Source: Roseibium sp. Sym1
GTDB lineage: Bacteria; Pseudomonadota; Alphaproteobacteria; Rhizobiales; Stappiaceae
Assembly (NCBI RefSeq): GCF_027359675.1
Contig: NZ_CP114786.1
Coordinates: 1,926,501-1,990,500 of the forward strand
Direction: 5' to 3'
DNA: 64,000 nt
Position 1 is the first letter of the stretch. Each line of letters starts with the position of its first letter. The notes beneath the pieces are model-generated. The model saw only the letters and a list, made by a program, of their open reading frames with translations. It searched no databases and had not been told where the DNA came from. Both the position numbers and the translations under genes were made by a program. This document shows, piece after piece, positions 16,508 through 25,270 of this stretch.

Positions 16508-18412
16508 ATGGACTTCCCTTCGCTGACTGAAACAGGCCGCCGTAGAAAACTCGCGCCTACCATGAGTACCGTTGTCAAGGTACTGTCGGCGGCCTTCGCC
16601 ATATGGGTAGTTCATTCAAATCTGTTCATTATCGCTGACCCGCTTATTCAGGGTATTCTCTTTATTTCGGGGATATTCACCATTCTTTTTCTGGCGATTG
16701 GAGCGACCTCCAGAGCGCCGGACCGGATTCCTTTCTACGACTGGATTCTAGCGGCTCTCAGTCTTGCTTGCGGCGTCTATTTCTTCATGACTTCGGGAGC
16801 GATAGCGAACCGGATAAGCATTCTGGATGAGTTCACGATTGATCAGTTGTTCTTCGGTTCCTCGCTCCTGTTTCTGACGCTCGAAGCGACCCGGCGTACT
16901 ACCGGCTTGGGGCTCACCGGGGTTGTCTTGCTCTTTCTGTTCTACAATCTTTTTGGCTATCTGCTGCCACCTCCGTTCGGTCATCGGGTTAGTGAGTTTA
17001 CATATCTGCTCGATATCCTCGTTTTTACGACCGACGGCTTGTTTGGCGTTCCGATTCAGGTGGTGGCGAGCTACGTTTTCCTTTTCGTGATGTTCGGAAC
17101 ATTTCTGTCAAAGGCAGGAGGCGGCGATTTCTTCTTTAACCTTGCGGCTCTGGTCACCGGGCGCGCAAGAGGAGGACCTGCCAAGATCGCGATCATCTCG
17201 TCTGGATTATATGGAACGATGTCCGGCAGCCCCACTTCCGATGTCGTCGCAACCGGTTCGATCACTATCCCTGTGATGAAACGGCTTGGATATCGCGCCC
17301 GATTTGCAGGAGCGGTGGAGGTCGCAGCATCCACCGGTGGTAGCGCGATGCCCCCGATCATGGGGTCAGCGGCGTTCATCATGGCCGAATACTCGGGGAT
17401 TTCCTATAACTCGATTGTGCTCGCGGCCCTGATACCAGCTTTGCTTTATTATACCGGCGTTTTCGCCCAGGTGCACTTGCGCTCGGTCAAATACGACCTG
17501 CGGCCGTCGGAAGACGAGGTTCCGACCGCTACGGAAACGTTCAAAACCGGCTGGGTCTTTTTGCTGCCTATCATCGGTATTATCGTTGCGCTGATACTCG
17601 GTTATTCACCGACGTTTACGGCTGGTGTCGGCGTCCTTGTCACGATTGTCGCTTCATTGATCCTGAAAGAAACGCGGCTTTCGCCTTGGCAAATCGTGGA
17701 AGGTCTTGGAACAACCACTCTGCAGATCTTGCCGGTTGCCGGTGCATGTGCTGCTGCGGGCCTGGTTATTGGCGGATTGTCCATGACCGGCCTTGGGATG
17801 AAATCAGCGAATGTGATTCTAACCGTTAGCGATGCGCAGCCAATACTGACGCTCGTGATTGCCGCAACCGTCACGATCGTTCTCGGTCTGGGGATGCCGA
17901 CCCCGAGCGCCTATATTCTGGCGGCCGTGCTCGTGGGACCGGCGCTATCCAAGCTCGGCTTCCCGATCCTTCCGAGCCAAATGTTCTTGCTCTACTATGC
18001 GATCTTGTCTGCACTAACTCCTCCGATCGCTGTTGCAGCCATTGCCGCGTCTGCGATCGCCGACGAGGATCCCTTCAAAATTGCCTTCTCGGCCGTAAGG
18101 CTTGCAATCGTTGGATTTTTGTTACCTTTCGCCTTCGTCTGGAATCCGGGAATACTTCTGGAGCTCGGGCCTTTGGCAAACACTCTCGCAGTGGTCGGGG
18201 CGTTCTTCGGCGCGTTCGCCATCGCAGCCTCGATAGAGGGATTGATCAAGACCGAACTGCTCACCTGGGAAAGAGTCCTTCTAACGGTTGCGGCGGTGGG
18301 GGCTGTAAGCCCTTATCCCGTCGTATCCGGCTTGTGCATCTTGCTGATTGCCGGGTTGATCGTACGACAGTTCGTGTTTTCTGCGAGGGTGAGAAACGTC
18401 GAAAATCCTTAG
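16508..18412 (+). CDS. TRAP transporter fused permease (4TM/12TM)
   Basis: 634-residue integral membrane protein in which the small and large TRAP subunits are fused, as is normal for TAXI systems. The family motif SSGLYGTMSGSPTSDVVATG lies in the first third of the DctM-like part, followed by GSAMPPIMGSAAFIMAEY and, later, LGLGMPTPSAYI. ATG at 16508. Together with the upstream receptor it forms a complete second TRAP system in the region, probably for a substrate different from that of the DctQMP system. Confidence 0.92.
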   Translation: MDFPSLTETGRRRKLAPTMSTVVKVLSAAFAIWVVHSNLFIIADPLIQGILFISGIFTILFLAIGATSRAPDRIPFYDWILAALSLACGVYFFMTSGAIANRISILDEFTIDQLFFGSSLLFLTLEATRRTTGLGLTGVVLLFLFYNLFGYLLPPPFGHRVSEFTYLLDILVFTTDGLFGVPIQVVASYVFLFVMFGTFLSKAGGGDFFFNLAALVTGRARGGPAKIAIISSGLYGTMSGSPTSDVVATGSITIPVMKRLGYRARFAGAVEVAASTGGSAMPPIMGSAAFIMAEYSGISYNSIVLAALIPALLYYTGVFAQVHLRSVKYDLRPSEDEVPTATETFKTGWVFLLPIIGIIVALILGYSPTFTAGVGVLVTIVASLILKETRLSPWQIVEGLGTTTLQILPVAGACAAAGLVIGGLSMTGLGMKSANVILTVSDAQPILTLVIAATVTIVLGLGMPTPSAYILAAVLVGPALSKLGFPILPSQMFLLYYAILSALTPPIAVAAIAASAIADEDPFKIAFSAVRLAIVGFLLPFAFVWNPGILLELGPLANTLAVVGAFFGAFAIAASIEGLIKTELLTWERVLLTVAAVGAVSPYPVVSGLCILLIAGLIVRQFVFSARVRNVENP

Positions 18413-18537
18413 TCCCGGTCGACGTGCGAATGGAATATGGAAAACATTCACTCGACCGGACGGCACCTGCGTTTTGAAGAATTACGATCAGTTCGACCGC
18501 TTGATTGGACTTGCTGATACCAACGGGTGGTCTACAC

Positions 18538-19092
18538 ATGTCAAAAATTCAGGCAGGTCAACCGGCACCGGTAGGCAACGGGTCGGGCTTGATACTTACA
18601 ATTACAGCTCTGCCGGAAGATCTGACGCGCGTAACGCAAGCTATTCATGATTTAACCGTCGATATCGTTTCTGCGGACAGGAACGCGGAGAGCAGCGGGC
18701 AAATGCGAAGCGCCCATGGTGGCGAAGTTTTATTTTCCTTGAGTTTCGACGTCAGCCAGCTCAAATCAGATGGTCGGGATTTGCCCGGCTACATCGGTCG
18801 AGAACTCCGACACCAACTGAGCAATTCTTCCGCAAAGATTCGCTGCGACGCTGTCGTCAACGAGCCGATTGAGGATGTGCAAAAGCAACCGCTTTTTTGG
18901 AAACGCTGGGTGGTCAGTATGCTAGGTGTCTATCCGTTGCTGATCATAATATACCACGCGTTAAAGCCGCTAACCGAAAACGTATCTGCACCGATTTCTT
19001 TGTTTTTGGTGGCATTCGTTCTGACAGGTTTGAATACGCGTTACGTAATGCCGTTGCTCATGAGAAAAATGCATTCGTGGTTGGAACTCTAG
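18538..19092 (+). CDS. small membrane protein with COG3224-like two-helix C-terminus
   Basis: 184-residue protein of unknown function. The C-terminal part has two hydrophobic helices, starting WVVSMLGVYPLLIIIYH and ending with a YVMPLLMRKMHSWL segment. This layout resembles proteins with an antibiotic-biosynthesis-monooxygenase (ABM) fold tied to a membrane hairpin (COG3224). The N-terminal half (ILTITALPEDLTRVTQAIHD) could be a divergent form of that fold. ATG 18538 is chosen over an upstream TTG at 18505, although only a weak GGGTGG precedes it. It follows the TAXI permease by 125 bases. The ABM link is an inference from pattern. Confidence 0.65.
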   Translation: MSKIQAGQPAPVGNGSGLILTITALPEDLTRVTQAIHDLTVDIVSADRNAESSGQMRSAHGGEVLFSLSFDVSQLKSDGRDLPGYIGRELRHQLSNSSAKIRCDAVVNEPIEDVQKQPLFWKRWVVSMLGVYPLLIIIYHALKPLTENVSAPISLFLVAFVLTGLNTRYVMPLLMRKMHSWLEL

Positions 19093-19342
19093 CAAGATTT
19101 TTCTCAAAAGGCGCAAATAGATCGTGCATCGGCCATGAACCTTTCACGCTTAGGTCAGTTGCCGGAACCTCCCATAAAAGCATCGCACGATGCTCTGAAT
19201 TCATAGAGTTTTCATCTCCAACAACAGCCGTTGTGCGGCCTTCGCGTTGGACGAGGGGAGGCCGGATTTCACGGCAGCGGGAAACTCCGAAGTCAGGGTT
19301 TCGGGATCCTGCAATAGCAGGCGAAAAAATTCTGCCCTCCAG
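19093..19342. other. gap without a recognised gene before the Rieske oxygenase promoter
   Basis: No coding signal or repeat is recognised here. Only the promoter and operator at its right end (19343-19369) are clear. Confidence 0.5.
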
Positions 19343-19369
19343 TTGACAGCTTAAACTTAGAAAGCTAAG
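19343..19369 (+). promoter_or_regulatory. promoter and operator of the Rieske oxygenase gene (site 5)
   Basis: A perfect -35 TTGACA lies at 19343-19348 and the palindrome CTTAG-AAAG-CTAAG at 19356-19369. The -10 is unclear (AAGAAT at 19367 is a weak candidate), but the operator would lie over or beside it. The start codon at 19440 follows a strong GGAGGAGGGAG. Confidence 0.6.
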
Positions 19370-19439
19370 AATACTGGAGAAGCCATAAGCCGCCCGATGG
19401 TGTTTTTTAACGTGGCGGTCCGTGGAGGAGGGAGATCAA

Positions 19440-20720
19440 ATGCTTACACCCGAAGAGAATGAACTGCTGACCCGTGTGACCGGCGACGCCCCGATGGCGC
19501 GGCTGATGCGTCAGCATTGGACTCCTGTTTGCCTGATCGAAGAGGTGGAAGAGCCGGACGGCAAGCCGCTTCGCGTTGAAGTTCTCGGCGAAAGCTATGT
19601 GGCATTTCGCGATTCAAAGGGGCGCTTGGGCCTGTTGGATGAGCTTTGCCCGCACCGCAAGGCTTCGCTGGTCTTTGGCCGAAATGAGGAATGCGGGCTT
19701 CGCTGCCTCTATCATGGCTGGAAAATGGACGTTGACGGCAACGTTGTCGCTATGTCGTCGGAGCCGGAAGGCAGTCCTCTGATGGACAAGGTGAAGCACC
19801 GTTCCTACCCCGTTCGCGAGTGGGGCGGTTTCGTCTGGGCTTGGCTTGGCGACAAAGACGAAATGCCGGAGTTTCAACCGCCGGCATTTGCACCGCGCGC
19901 GGATTCTCCGATCGCAATCCTAAAGATCCGAATCCCCGCGAATTGGGCGCAGATCCACGAAGGCCAGATCGACAGCGCGCACTCGTCTTCGCTGCATTCA
20001 TCTGACATGGTTCCAGCCAAAGTCGAAGGTGCGGCGGCGGACGAAAAGTCATGGTATCGGCCCTCGACCGACAAATCGCCTCGCATGCAAACGGAAACGA
20101 CAAGTTATGGGTTTCACTATGCCGCGATCCGTACTCCCATCAAGAACGCGGCTACGCACAATTACATTCGGGTTACCGAATTCGTTGCGCCCTACTACTC
20201 GCTGATACCGCCCAACAACAATTACAGGGTGGCCGCGGTGATTGTGCCAATCAATGATGAGGAAACCGCTTTCCACTTCATTGCTTGGGATGGGCCGAAC
20301 GTCCCGACAACGGACGAGTGGCGCCGGTTCACGCATGCGGTGCCGGGTGTGGATGTCGATGACAAATGGCGTTGCCTGCGCACCTTGGACAACGATTTCC
20401 TTCAGGATCGTGATGCGATGAAGGAAGGCAATTTTACTGGTATCAAGGGCATTCCCAACCAGGATATTGCGATGTGGGTGTCGATGGGCGCGCGCGTCCA
20501 GCGCCACACCGATGTCCTCGGTGCGTCAGACCTGGCCATTGTCGAATTCCGCCGCCTGATGGCGGATGCGGCTAAAAAAGTAGCCGAAGGTGGTCAGGCA
20601 ATCGGAACGGATTCCGAGATCCCGCAGGTTTTGATCAACTCCCACGAGGGGGTTTACCCGAAAGAAACCGACTGGCGAACACTTCTCAACACTTCGGGAA
20701 AAACAGTCGCTGCAGAATAG
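19440..20720 (+). CDS. Rieske non-haem iron oxygenase, phthalate 4,5-dioxygenase-like
   Basis: 426-residue terminal oxygenase. The Rieske cluster ligands are Cys70 and His72 (CPH) and Cys89 and His92 (CLYH). The mononuclear iron site is in EGQIDSAHSSSLHSSD, giving Asp178, His181 and His186, with Asp342 in QDIAMWVSMG a likely third ligand. These motifs are those of phthalate 4,5-dioxygenase (Pht3/OphA2), which adds O2 to phthalate to give the cis-4,5-dihydrodiol. The matching reductase, dihydrodiol dehydrogenase and decarboxylase genes lie downstream. The start at 19440 has a strong ribosome site; the in-frame GTG at 19422 does not. Related substituted aromatic acids remain possible substrates. 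Confidence 0.88.
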   Translation: MLTPEENELLTRVTGDAPMARLMRQHWTPVCLIEEVEEPDGKPLRVEVLGESYVAFRDSKGRLGLLDELCPHRKASLVFGRNEECGLRCLYHGWKMDVDGNVVAMSSEPEGSPLMDKVKHRSYPVREWGGFVWAWLGDKDEMPEFQPPAFAPRADSPIAILKIRIPANWAQIHEGQIDSAHSSSLHSSDMVPAKVEGAAADEKSWYRPSTDKSPRMQTETTSYGFHYAAIRTPIKNAATHNYIRVTEFVAPYYSLIPPNNNYRVAAVIVPINDEETAFHFIAWDGPNVPTTDEWRRFTHAVPGVDVDDKWRCLRTLDNDFLQDRDAMKEGNFTGIKGIPNQDIAMWVSMGARVQRHTDVLGASDLAIVEFRRLMADAAKKVAEGGQAIGTDSEIPQVLINSHEGVYPKETDWRTLLNTSGKTVAAE

Positions 20721-20867
20721 GTTCTGCTGAAATTTCCTCCCGGATCCGCCTGAGGCCGCACGCGGTCTTGGGTGGTTCTTTCGTGAGCGGAGGGGGCGAT
20801 GTGTCGTCGCTGCAAGGGTGTAATCTTGGGGTGTCGCGGGCTGTGGCAAAGCAAATCGGCAAGTAAG

Positions 20868-22040
20868 ATGAGCCAACCCATCAACATTGACGACTTGCGA
20901 CGATTGGCCCGCATTCGCTTGCCACGGGTGGTGTTCGATTTTCTTGACGGCGGGGCTGAAGACGAAGTTACTCTGCAGAGAAACAGGCAGGCATATGAGG
21001 ATATTCAGTTAAGACCCAAAATTCTTAACGGTGGCATGGTCGATCTTTCGGTCAATCTATTTGGCCAAAAATTCTCTGCACCTTTCATTATTGGCCCGAC
21101 GGGTTTGAACGGGATCTATTGGCCGAAAGGGGATTTGCATCTGGCAAGTGCCGCCCAAGGTGCGGGTGTCGGTTTCGCGGTTTCCACGGCGTCCAACACA
21201 TCAATGGAAGCGATTGCACAACAAACGGATAGTCCTCTTTGGTTCCAGCTTTATCCGTGGGGAAAACCGGGCTTTTCCGAGGCGCTCATAGAGCGTGCCG
21301 CCAATGCCGGCTATGCGGCGCTGATTGTCACGGTCGACTCTTTGGTTGGGGGAAAACGCGAGCGTGATTTACGGCACGGTTTCTCACATGAAATCAAAAT
21401 GAGCGCTCCCGTAATCCTGGACGGGCTGATGCATCCTAGATGGCTGGGTTCGGTTTGGCTTGGCAGAAACAGGCCACGATTACAGAATCTTGTGGCGTTC
21501 CTGGGGGAGGGGGTAAGCGACGCAGCGCTGGCGGATTTCACCCGTTCCCAACGGAATCCTCATTTTTCCTGGGACGATGTTCGGCGTATTCGCAAACAAT
21601 GGAACGGACCGCTGCTGATCAAAGGCATAATGTGCGGGGAGGACGCGTTACGCGCCTGCAAGGAGGGCGCTGATGGAGTCATCGTGTCAAATCACGGGGG
21701 TCGCCAACTCGATGGTGCGCCCGCGACCATCGAAGTCATTGAGGACATTGCCGGACAACTAGACCGCGATGCAACCGTTCTGCTGGACGGCGGCATTCGG
21801 CGGGGCAGCGATATCGTAAAGGCGCTTGCTTTGGGGGCACACGGCGTACTTCTCGGCCGGGCGACATTATACGGCCTGGCGGCCGGTGGCCGCGATGGGG
21901 CGGCGCAAGCCCTGTCGATACTGGAGGACGAAGTGCGCAGAACACTGATTTTCATTGGCTGCAAATCGGTTCAACAGCTCGGACAGCATCATATCGCGGG
22001 TAGAAGAAACGCCGCGGCACTGCCTGGACGGAATACTTAA
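20868..22040 (+). CDS. FMN-dependent 2-hydroxyacid dehydrogenase, (S)-mandelate dehydrogenase-like
   Basis: 390-residue member of the FMN-dependent alpha-hydroxyacid oxidase family. It resembles Pseudomonas MdlB in IGPTGLNGIYWPKGDL (75-90), STASNTSMEAIA, LWFQLY (124-129) and VILDGLMHPRW. The catalytic base is His276 and the carboxylate-binding Arg279, in SNHGGRQLDG, with DGGIRRGSDIVKALALGA binding FMN phosphate. At the position of Tyr24 of glycolate oxidase, which binds the substrate carboxylate, there is Phe25 (VFDFLDGG), a notable change. It oxidises a 2-hydroxyacid to the 2-oxoacid. ATG 20868 gives the normal N-terminus; an upstream ATG at 20799 adds unconserved residues. It lies between the Rieske oxygenase and its reductase. 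Confidence 0.88.
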   Translation: MSQPINIDDLRRLARIRLPRVVFDFLDGGAEDEVTLQRNRQAYEDIQLRPKILNGGMVDLSVNLFGQKFSAPFIIGPTGLNGIYWPKGDLHLASAAQGAGVGFAVSTASNTSMEAIAQQTDSPLWFQLYPWGKPGFSEALIERAANAGYAALIVTVDSLVGGKRERDLRHGFSHEIKMSAPVILDGLMHPRWLGSVWLGRNRPRLQNLVAFLGEGVSDAALADFTRSQRNPHFSWDDVRRIRKQWNGPLLIKGIMCGEDALRACKEGADGVIVSNHGGRQLDGAPATIEVIEDIAGQLDRDATVLLDGGIRRGSDIVKALALGAHGVLLGRATLYGLAAGGRDGAAQALSILEDEVRRTLIFIGCKSVQQLGQHHIAGRRNAAALPGRNT

Positions 22041-22093
22041 GCAACTCGTTAGGCCACGGAAAATACGTAACGTTTCAGCAGATTGCCAAGCGG

Positions 22094-22122
22094 TTGACTT
22101 CAATAACTTAGCTATCTAATAA
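22094..22122 (+). promoter_or_regulatory. promoter and operator of the reductase gene (site 6)
   Basis: TTGACT (22094-22099) is followed after 17 bases by TAATAA (22117-22122), a weak -10. The operator CTTAG-CTAT-CTAAT (22107-22120) fills the spacer. The start at 22153 follows GGGAGGA. Confidence 0.55.
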
Positions 22123-22152
22123 ATTCTATCGCGATCCGACTGGGAGGAATTC

Positions 22153-23091
22153 ATGCAGCAAATGAGAATGCGAGTCGCAAGTAGAATCGTTTTGACACCG
22201 AGCATCGTGGAATTCACGTTGGTTCCGGTCGGCGACTGTAAGCTTCCCAGTTTCGATCCAGGTGCGCATATCACAGTCGAAACGCCGTCAGGTGCCATGC
22301 GCCGTTACTCGCTCGTGAACGACGGTTTCGAGCCGACTGAATACGTCGTTGCCATCAAACGTGAGCCGCAATCTCGAGGCGGATCCGCGTCGATGCATGA
22401 CGATGCGCATGTTGGTTCCGAGCTGAATATTGAGCCGCCGGAGAACGATTTCCCCCTGACGGATGTTCAGAAGTATCTACTGATAGCAGGCGGCATTGGT
22501 ATTACGCCGATTTATTCCATGGCGCGATATCTCGACAAAAAAGGCAAAGCGCTACGCATCATATACGTCACTCGAAGCGCAGAAGAGGCTGCCTATCTTG
22601 CGGAGCTGAACGAAGCCTTCGAGGGCAGGATCATAGTTCATCATGACAACGGCGATCCTGACGCGGTTTATGATTTCTGGGACGATCTAGTCACGCCAAG
22701 AGCAACACATGTCTTTTGCTGTGGACCAAAGCCTTTAATGGACGAGATCAAGGCAGTTTCCGGCCATTGGCCGGAGGGGCGGATCCATTTTGAGGACTTT
22801 AAACCGGTCGATGTGGTGCGTCAGGACGACGTCGCCTTCGAAGTGGAACTGAAAAAGAGCGGGGAAACAGTCACCGTTCCTAAAGATCGCTCAATCTTGG
22901 AAGCGCTTCGGGATGCCGGTTTTGCGACGAGCAGTTCATGTGAAAGCGGAACATGTGGAACGTGCAAGACCCGTCTCCTGGTGGGGGAAGCCGATCATCG
23001 CGACATGGTTTTGATGGACGAGGAAAAAGGCGATTACATCATGATCTGCGTGTCGCGGGCGAAATCGGGGAGGCTGGTTCTTGACCTGTGA
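22153..23091 (+). CDS. phthalate-dioxygenase-type reductase (FMN, NADH, 2Fe-2S)
   Basis: 312-residue one-chain electron-transfer protein for the Rieske oxygenase. Domain order is FMN-binding (RRYSLVN, 50-56), nucleotide-binding (GGIGITP at 113-119 and CCGPKPLMD at 189-197) and C-terminal plant-type ferredoxin with Cys263, Cys268, Cys271 and Cys299. This order is that of phthalate dioxygenase reductase and vanillate demethylase reductase. It passes electrons from NADH to the Rieske cluster. The last bases overlap the next gene by 11. Confidence 0.92.
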   Translation: MQQMRMRVASRIVLTPSIVEFTLVPVGDCKLPSFDPGAHITVETPSGAMRRYSLVNDGFEPTEYVVAIKREPQSRGGSASMHDDAHVGSELNIEPPENDFPLTDVQKYLLIAGGIGITPIYSMARYLDKKGKALRIIYVTRSAEEAAYLAELNEAFEGRIIVHHDNGDPDAVYDFWDDLVTPRATHVFCCGPKPLMDEIKAVSGHWPEGRIHFEDFKPVDVVRQDDVAFEVELKKSGETVTVPKDRSILEALRDAGFATSSSCESGTCGTCKTRLLVGEADHRDMVLMDEEKGDYIMICVSRAKSGRLVLDL

Positions 23092-24268
23092 TCCGGTTCG
23101 CCTCGGCGTCGCTGGCCTTGGGCGTGCGTTCATGCTCATGGTGCCGACGTTCGATGTCGATTCCCGTGTAAAGCTCATCGCTGCCGCCGCTCCCAGAGAG
23201 CAAAGCCGTGCCGCCTTCGAAACAGAATATGGCGGCAAGAGTTATGAGACCGTTGAAGCGTTATGCGCCGATCCGTCTGTCGAAGCGATTTACATCGCCA
23301 CCCCTCATCAGATGCATGTGGACCATGTCCTGGCGGCGGCGAGTGCCGGTAAGCATGTTCTTGTCGAAAAACCGTTGGCGATCTCCATGGCAGATGCCGA
23401 AAAAATGATAACCGCCACGCGCAAGGCAGGTGTGCATTTGATCGTTGGTCCCAGTCACAGTTTCGACCCTCCTGTTGAGCTTGCCGCGCAGCTGATTGAA
23501 AGCGGTGAATTTGGTCGACTGCGTATGATCCAGGCGCTGAACTATACCGATTTTCTCTATCGGCCGCGACGACCTGAAGAACTGCGCACGGAAGAGGGGG
23601 GAGGCGTTCTCTTCAGTCAGGCAATTCACCAAATCGATGTCGTCCGGAGACTGGCTGGCGGGATAGCCGAAAAGATCTATGCAATGACCGGAGCTTGGGA
23701 TTCCAAGCGACCGACCGAAGGCGCGTTCAGCGCGCTCATGACCTTCGAGACAGGTTGCATCGCCAATTTGACCTATTCAGGTTATGCCCATTTCGACAGC
23801 GATATCTGGATGAATAATGTCGGTGAGTTGGGGCAACCCAAGACCCCCGGATCATATGGAGGGGCGCGCCGAGCCCTGATGGACCTTACGCCAGAAGACG
23901 AGGTTCGCCTTAAGACGACCCGAACTTTTGGCAATGGAACGACGATCCAAGCCAAACACAACGAACATTTCGGTCCGGTGATCGCCCTTTGCGATCGAGC
24001 GGATCTTAAACTGATGCCGGACGGTATCGAGGTCTTTGGCGATACCAGGCGTAGCTTCATTGAAGCGCAATTCGGTCCTGCTCCGCGCAGAACGGTCATT
24101 GATGCGCTGGTCGCGGCAGTTCGAGAGGATGCCCCCCCCGTCCAGAGCGGGGAGTGGGGATTGGCGAGCCTTGAGGTTTGCCATGCAATTCTACGCTCTG
24201 CCAGATCCGGCCAGCCGGTCGAACTTCAGCATCAACGCAACACAAAACATCGAAAGCCGACAGGATGA
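23081..24268 (+). CDS. Gfo/Idh/MocA-family dehydrogenase, 4,5-dihydrodiol phthalate dehydrogenase-like (Pht4)
   Basis: 395-residue NAD(P)-dependent oxidoreductase. The Rossmann motif is GVAGLGRAF near the N-terminus, with the conserved lysine in the family motif EKPLA. NYTDFLYRPRRPEEL and GGGVLFSQAIHQIDVVRRL are characteristic of phthalate dihydrodiol dehydrogenases. The reaction would re-aromatise cis-4,5-dihydroxy-4,5-dihydrophthalate to 4,5-dihydroxyphthalate. TTG start at 23081 inside the reductase gene, and the ATGA overlap with the decarboxylase gene, show tight coupling. Confidence 0.88.
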   Translation: MTCDPVRLGVAGLGRAFMLMVPTFDVDSRVKLIAAAAPREQSRAAFETEYGGKSYETVEALCADPSVEAIYIATPHQMHVDHVLAAASAGKHVLVEKPLAISMADAEKMITATRKAGVHLIVGPSHSFDPPVELAAQLIESGEFGRLRMIQALNYTDFLYRPRRPEELRTEEGGGVLFSQAIHQIDVVRRLAGGIAEKIYAMTGAWDSKRPTEGAFSALMTFETGCIANLTYSGYAHFDSDIWMNNVGELGQPKTPGSYGGARRALMDLTPEDEVRLKTTRTFGNGTTIQAKHNEHFGPVIALCDRADLKLMPDGIEVFGDTRRSFIEAQFGPAPRRTVIDALVAAVREDAPPVQSGEWGLASLEVCHAILRSARSGQPVELQHQRNTKHRKPTG

Positions 24269-25257
24269 GCAATCTGAAACTTTCTCTTGCAATGGGAAAC
24301 TATGACCGGACGCGTGCGATCGTGGATGGCCGAGTGCAAATCGACGGGGTCGACCCCATTCCGATGCTGCTGTCGCCGGAGGAGATGTTCTTCCGTGCCT
24401 TCCGGCATCATGCGTTCGATATCAGCGAGCTTTCGCTGTCGTCCTATTCGATCTCCGTTGCCAGGGGCGATCCGCATTATGTTGCGATCCCTGTTTTCCT
24501 GAGCCGTGCCTTCCGGCACACGTCGGTTTATATCCGGACGGACAAGGGTATAGAAAAGCCCGGTGACCTGAAGGGGAAGCGCATTGGCATTGCCGAATAC
24601 CAGCTTTCCGCCAATGTGTGGGTGCGTGGTATTCTCGAAGAAGAACACGGCGTGAAGCCGTCCGATATCATCTGGGTGCGAGGCGGGATGGACACGCCCG
24701 GCCGGCCTGAGAAGATCAAGGTTCAGTTGCCGGACGATATCGTGATGGAGGAGGCGCCGGAGGGCAGCACCTTGAACGGCATGCTCGCGGCGGGCGAGAT
24801 CGACGGTTTCGTCGGGCCGCGATGGCCTCGTTGCTTCTCCGAAGGTCATCCACATGTCGGGCGCTTGTTTTCCGACAGTATCTCCGCGGCTGAAGCCTAT
24901 TTCCAACGTACTCGGATCTTCCCGATCATGCATGTTCTGGGAGTACGGCGAAGCTTGGCGGAGGAATATCCATTCCTGCCGGCTGCCTTGCTCAAGGCTT
25001 TCACCCAGTCAAAGCGGCTGGCGGAAGACGCGCTTTCGGACACCTCCGCGACCAAAGTTACGATGCCGTTCGTCGAGGATAACCTGAACCGCGTTCACAC
25101 CCTGATGGGGAACGATCCCTGGAGTTACGGCGTTGCCGAGAACTCCCATGTCCTGAACCGGTTTCTCGATTATCACGCAAGCCAAGGGCTTTCGCCACGC
25201 CGGGTCGAGATCGAGGAGCTGTTTCATCCTTCGACGTTGGAAGCTTACAGCCTTTAG
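24265..25257 (+). CDS. 4,5-dihydroxyphthalate decarboxylase-like protein (Pht5)
   Basis: 330-residue protein with the periplasmic-binding-protein-like fold used by 4,5-dihydroxyphthalate decarboxylase. No signal peptide is present (starts MSNLKLSLAMGNYDRTRA), which fits a cytoplasmic enzyme. Family features include GDLKGKRIGIAEYQLSANVW, ELSLSSYS and HPSTLEAYSL at the C-terminus. It would release CO2 to give protocatechuate. The ATG at 24265 overlapping the previous stop is preferred; the frame is open upstream but not conserved. Confidence 0.9.
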   Translation: MSNLKLSLAMGNYDRTRAIVDGRVQIDGVDPIPMLLSPEEMFFRAFRHHAFDISELSLSSYSISVARGDPHYVAIPVFLSRAFRHTSVYIRTDKGIEKPGDLKGKRIGIAEYQLSANVWVRGILEEEHGVKPSDIIWVRGGMDTPGRPEKIKVQLPDDIVMEEAPEGSTLNGMLAAGEIDGFVGPRWPRCFSEGHPHVGRLFSDSISAAEAYFQRTRIFPIMHVLGVRRSLAEEYPFLPAALLKAFTQSKRLAEDALSDTSATKVTMPFVEDNLNRVHTLMGNDPWSYGVAENSHVLNRFLDYHASQGLSPRRVEIEELFHPSTLEAYSL

Positions 25258-25270
25258 CGGGAGTTTCAAA

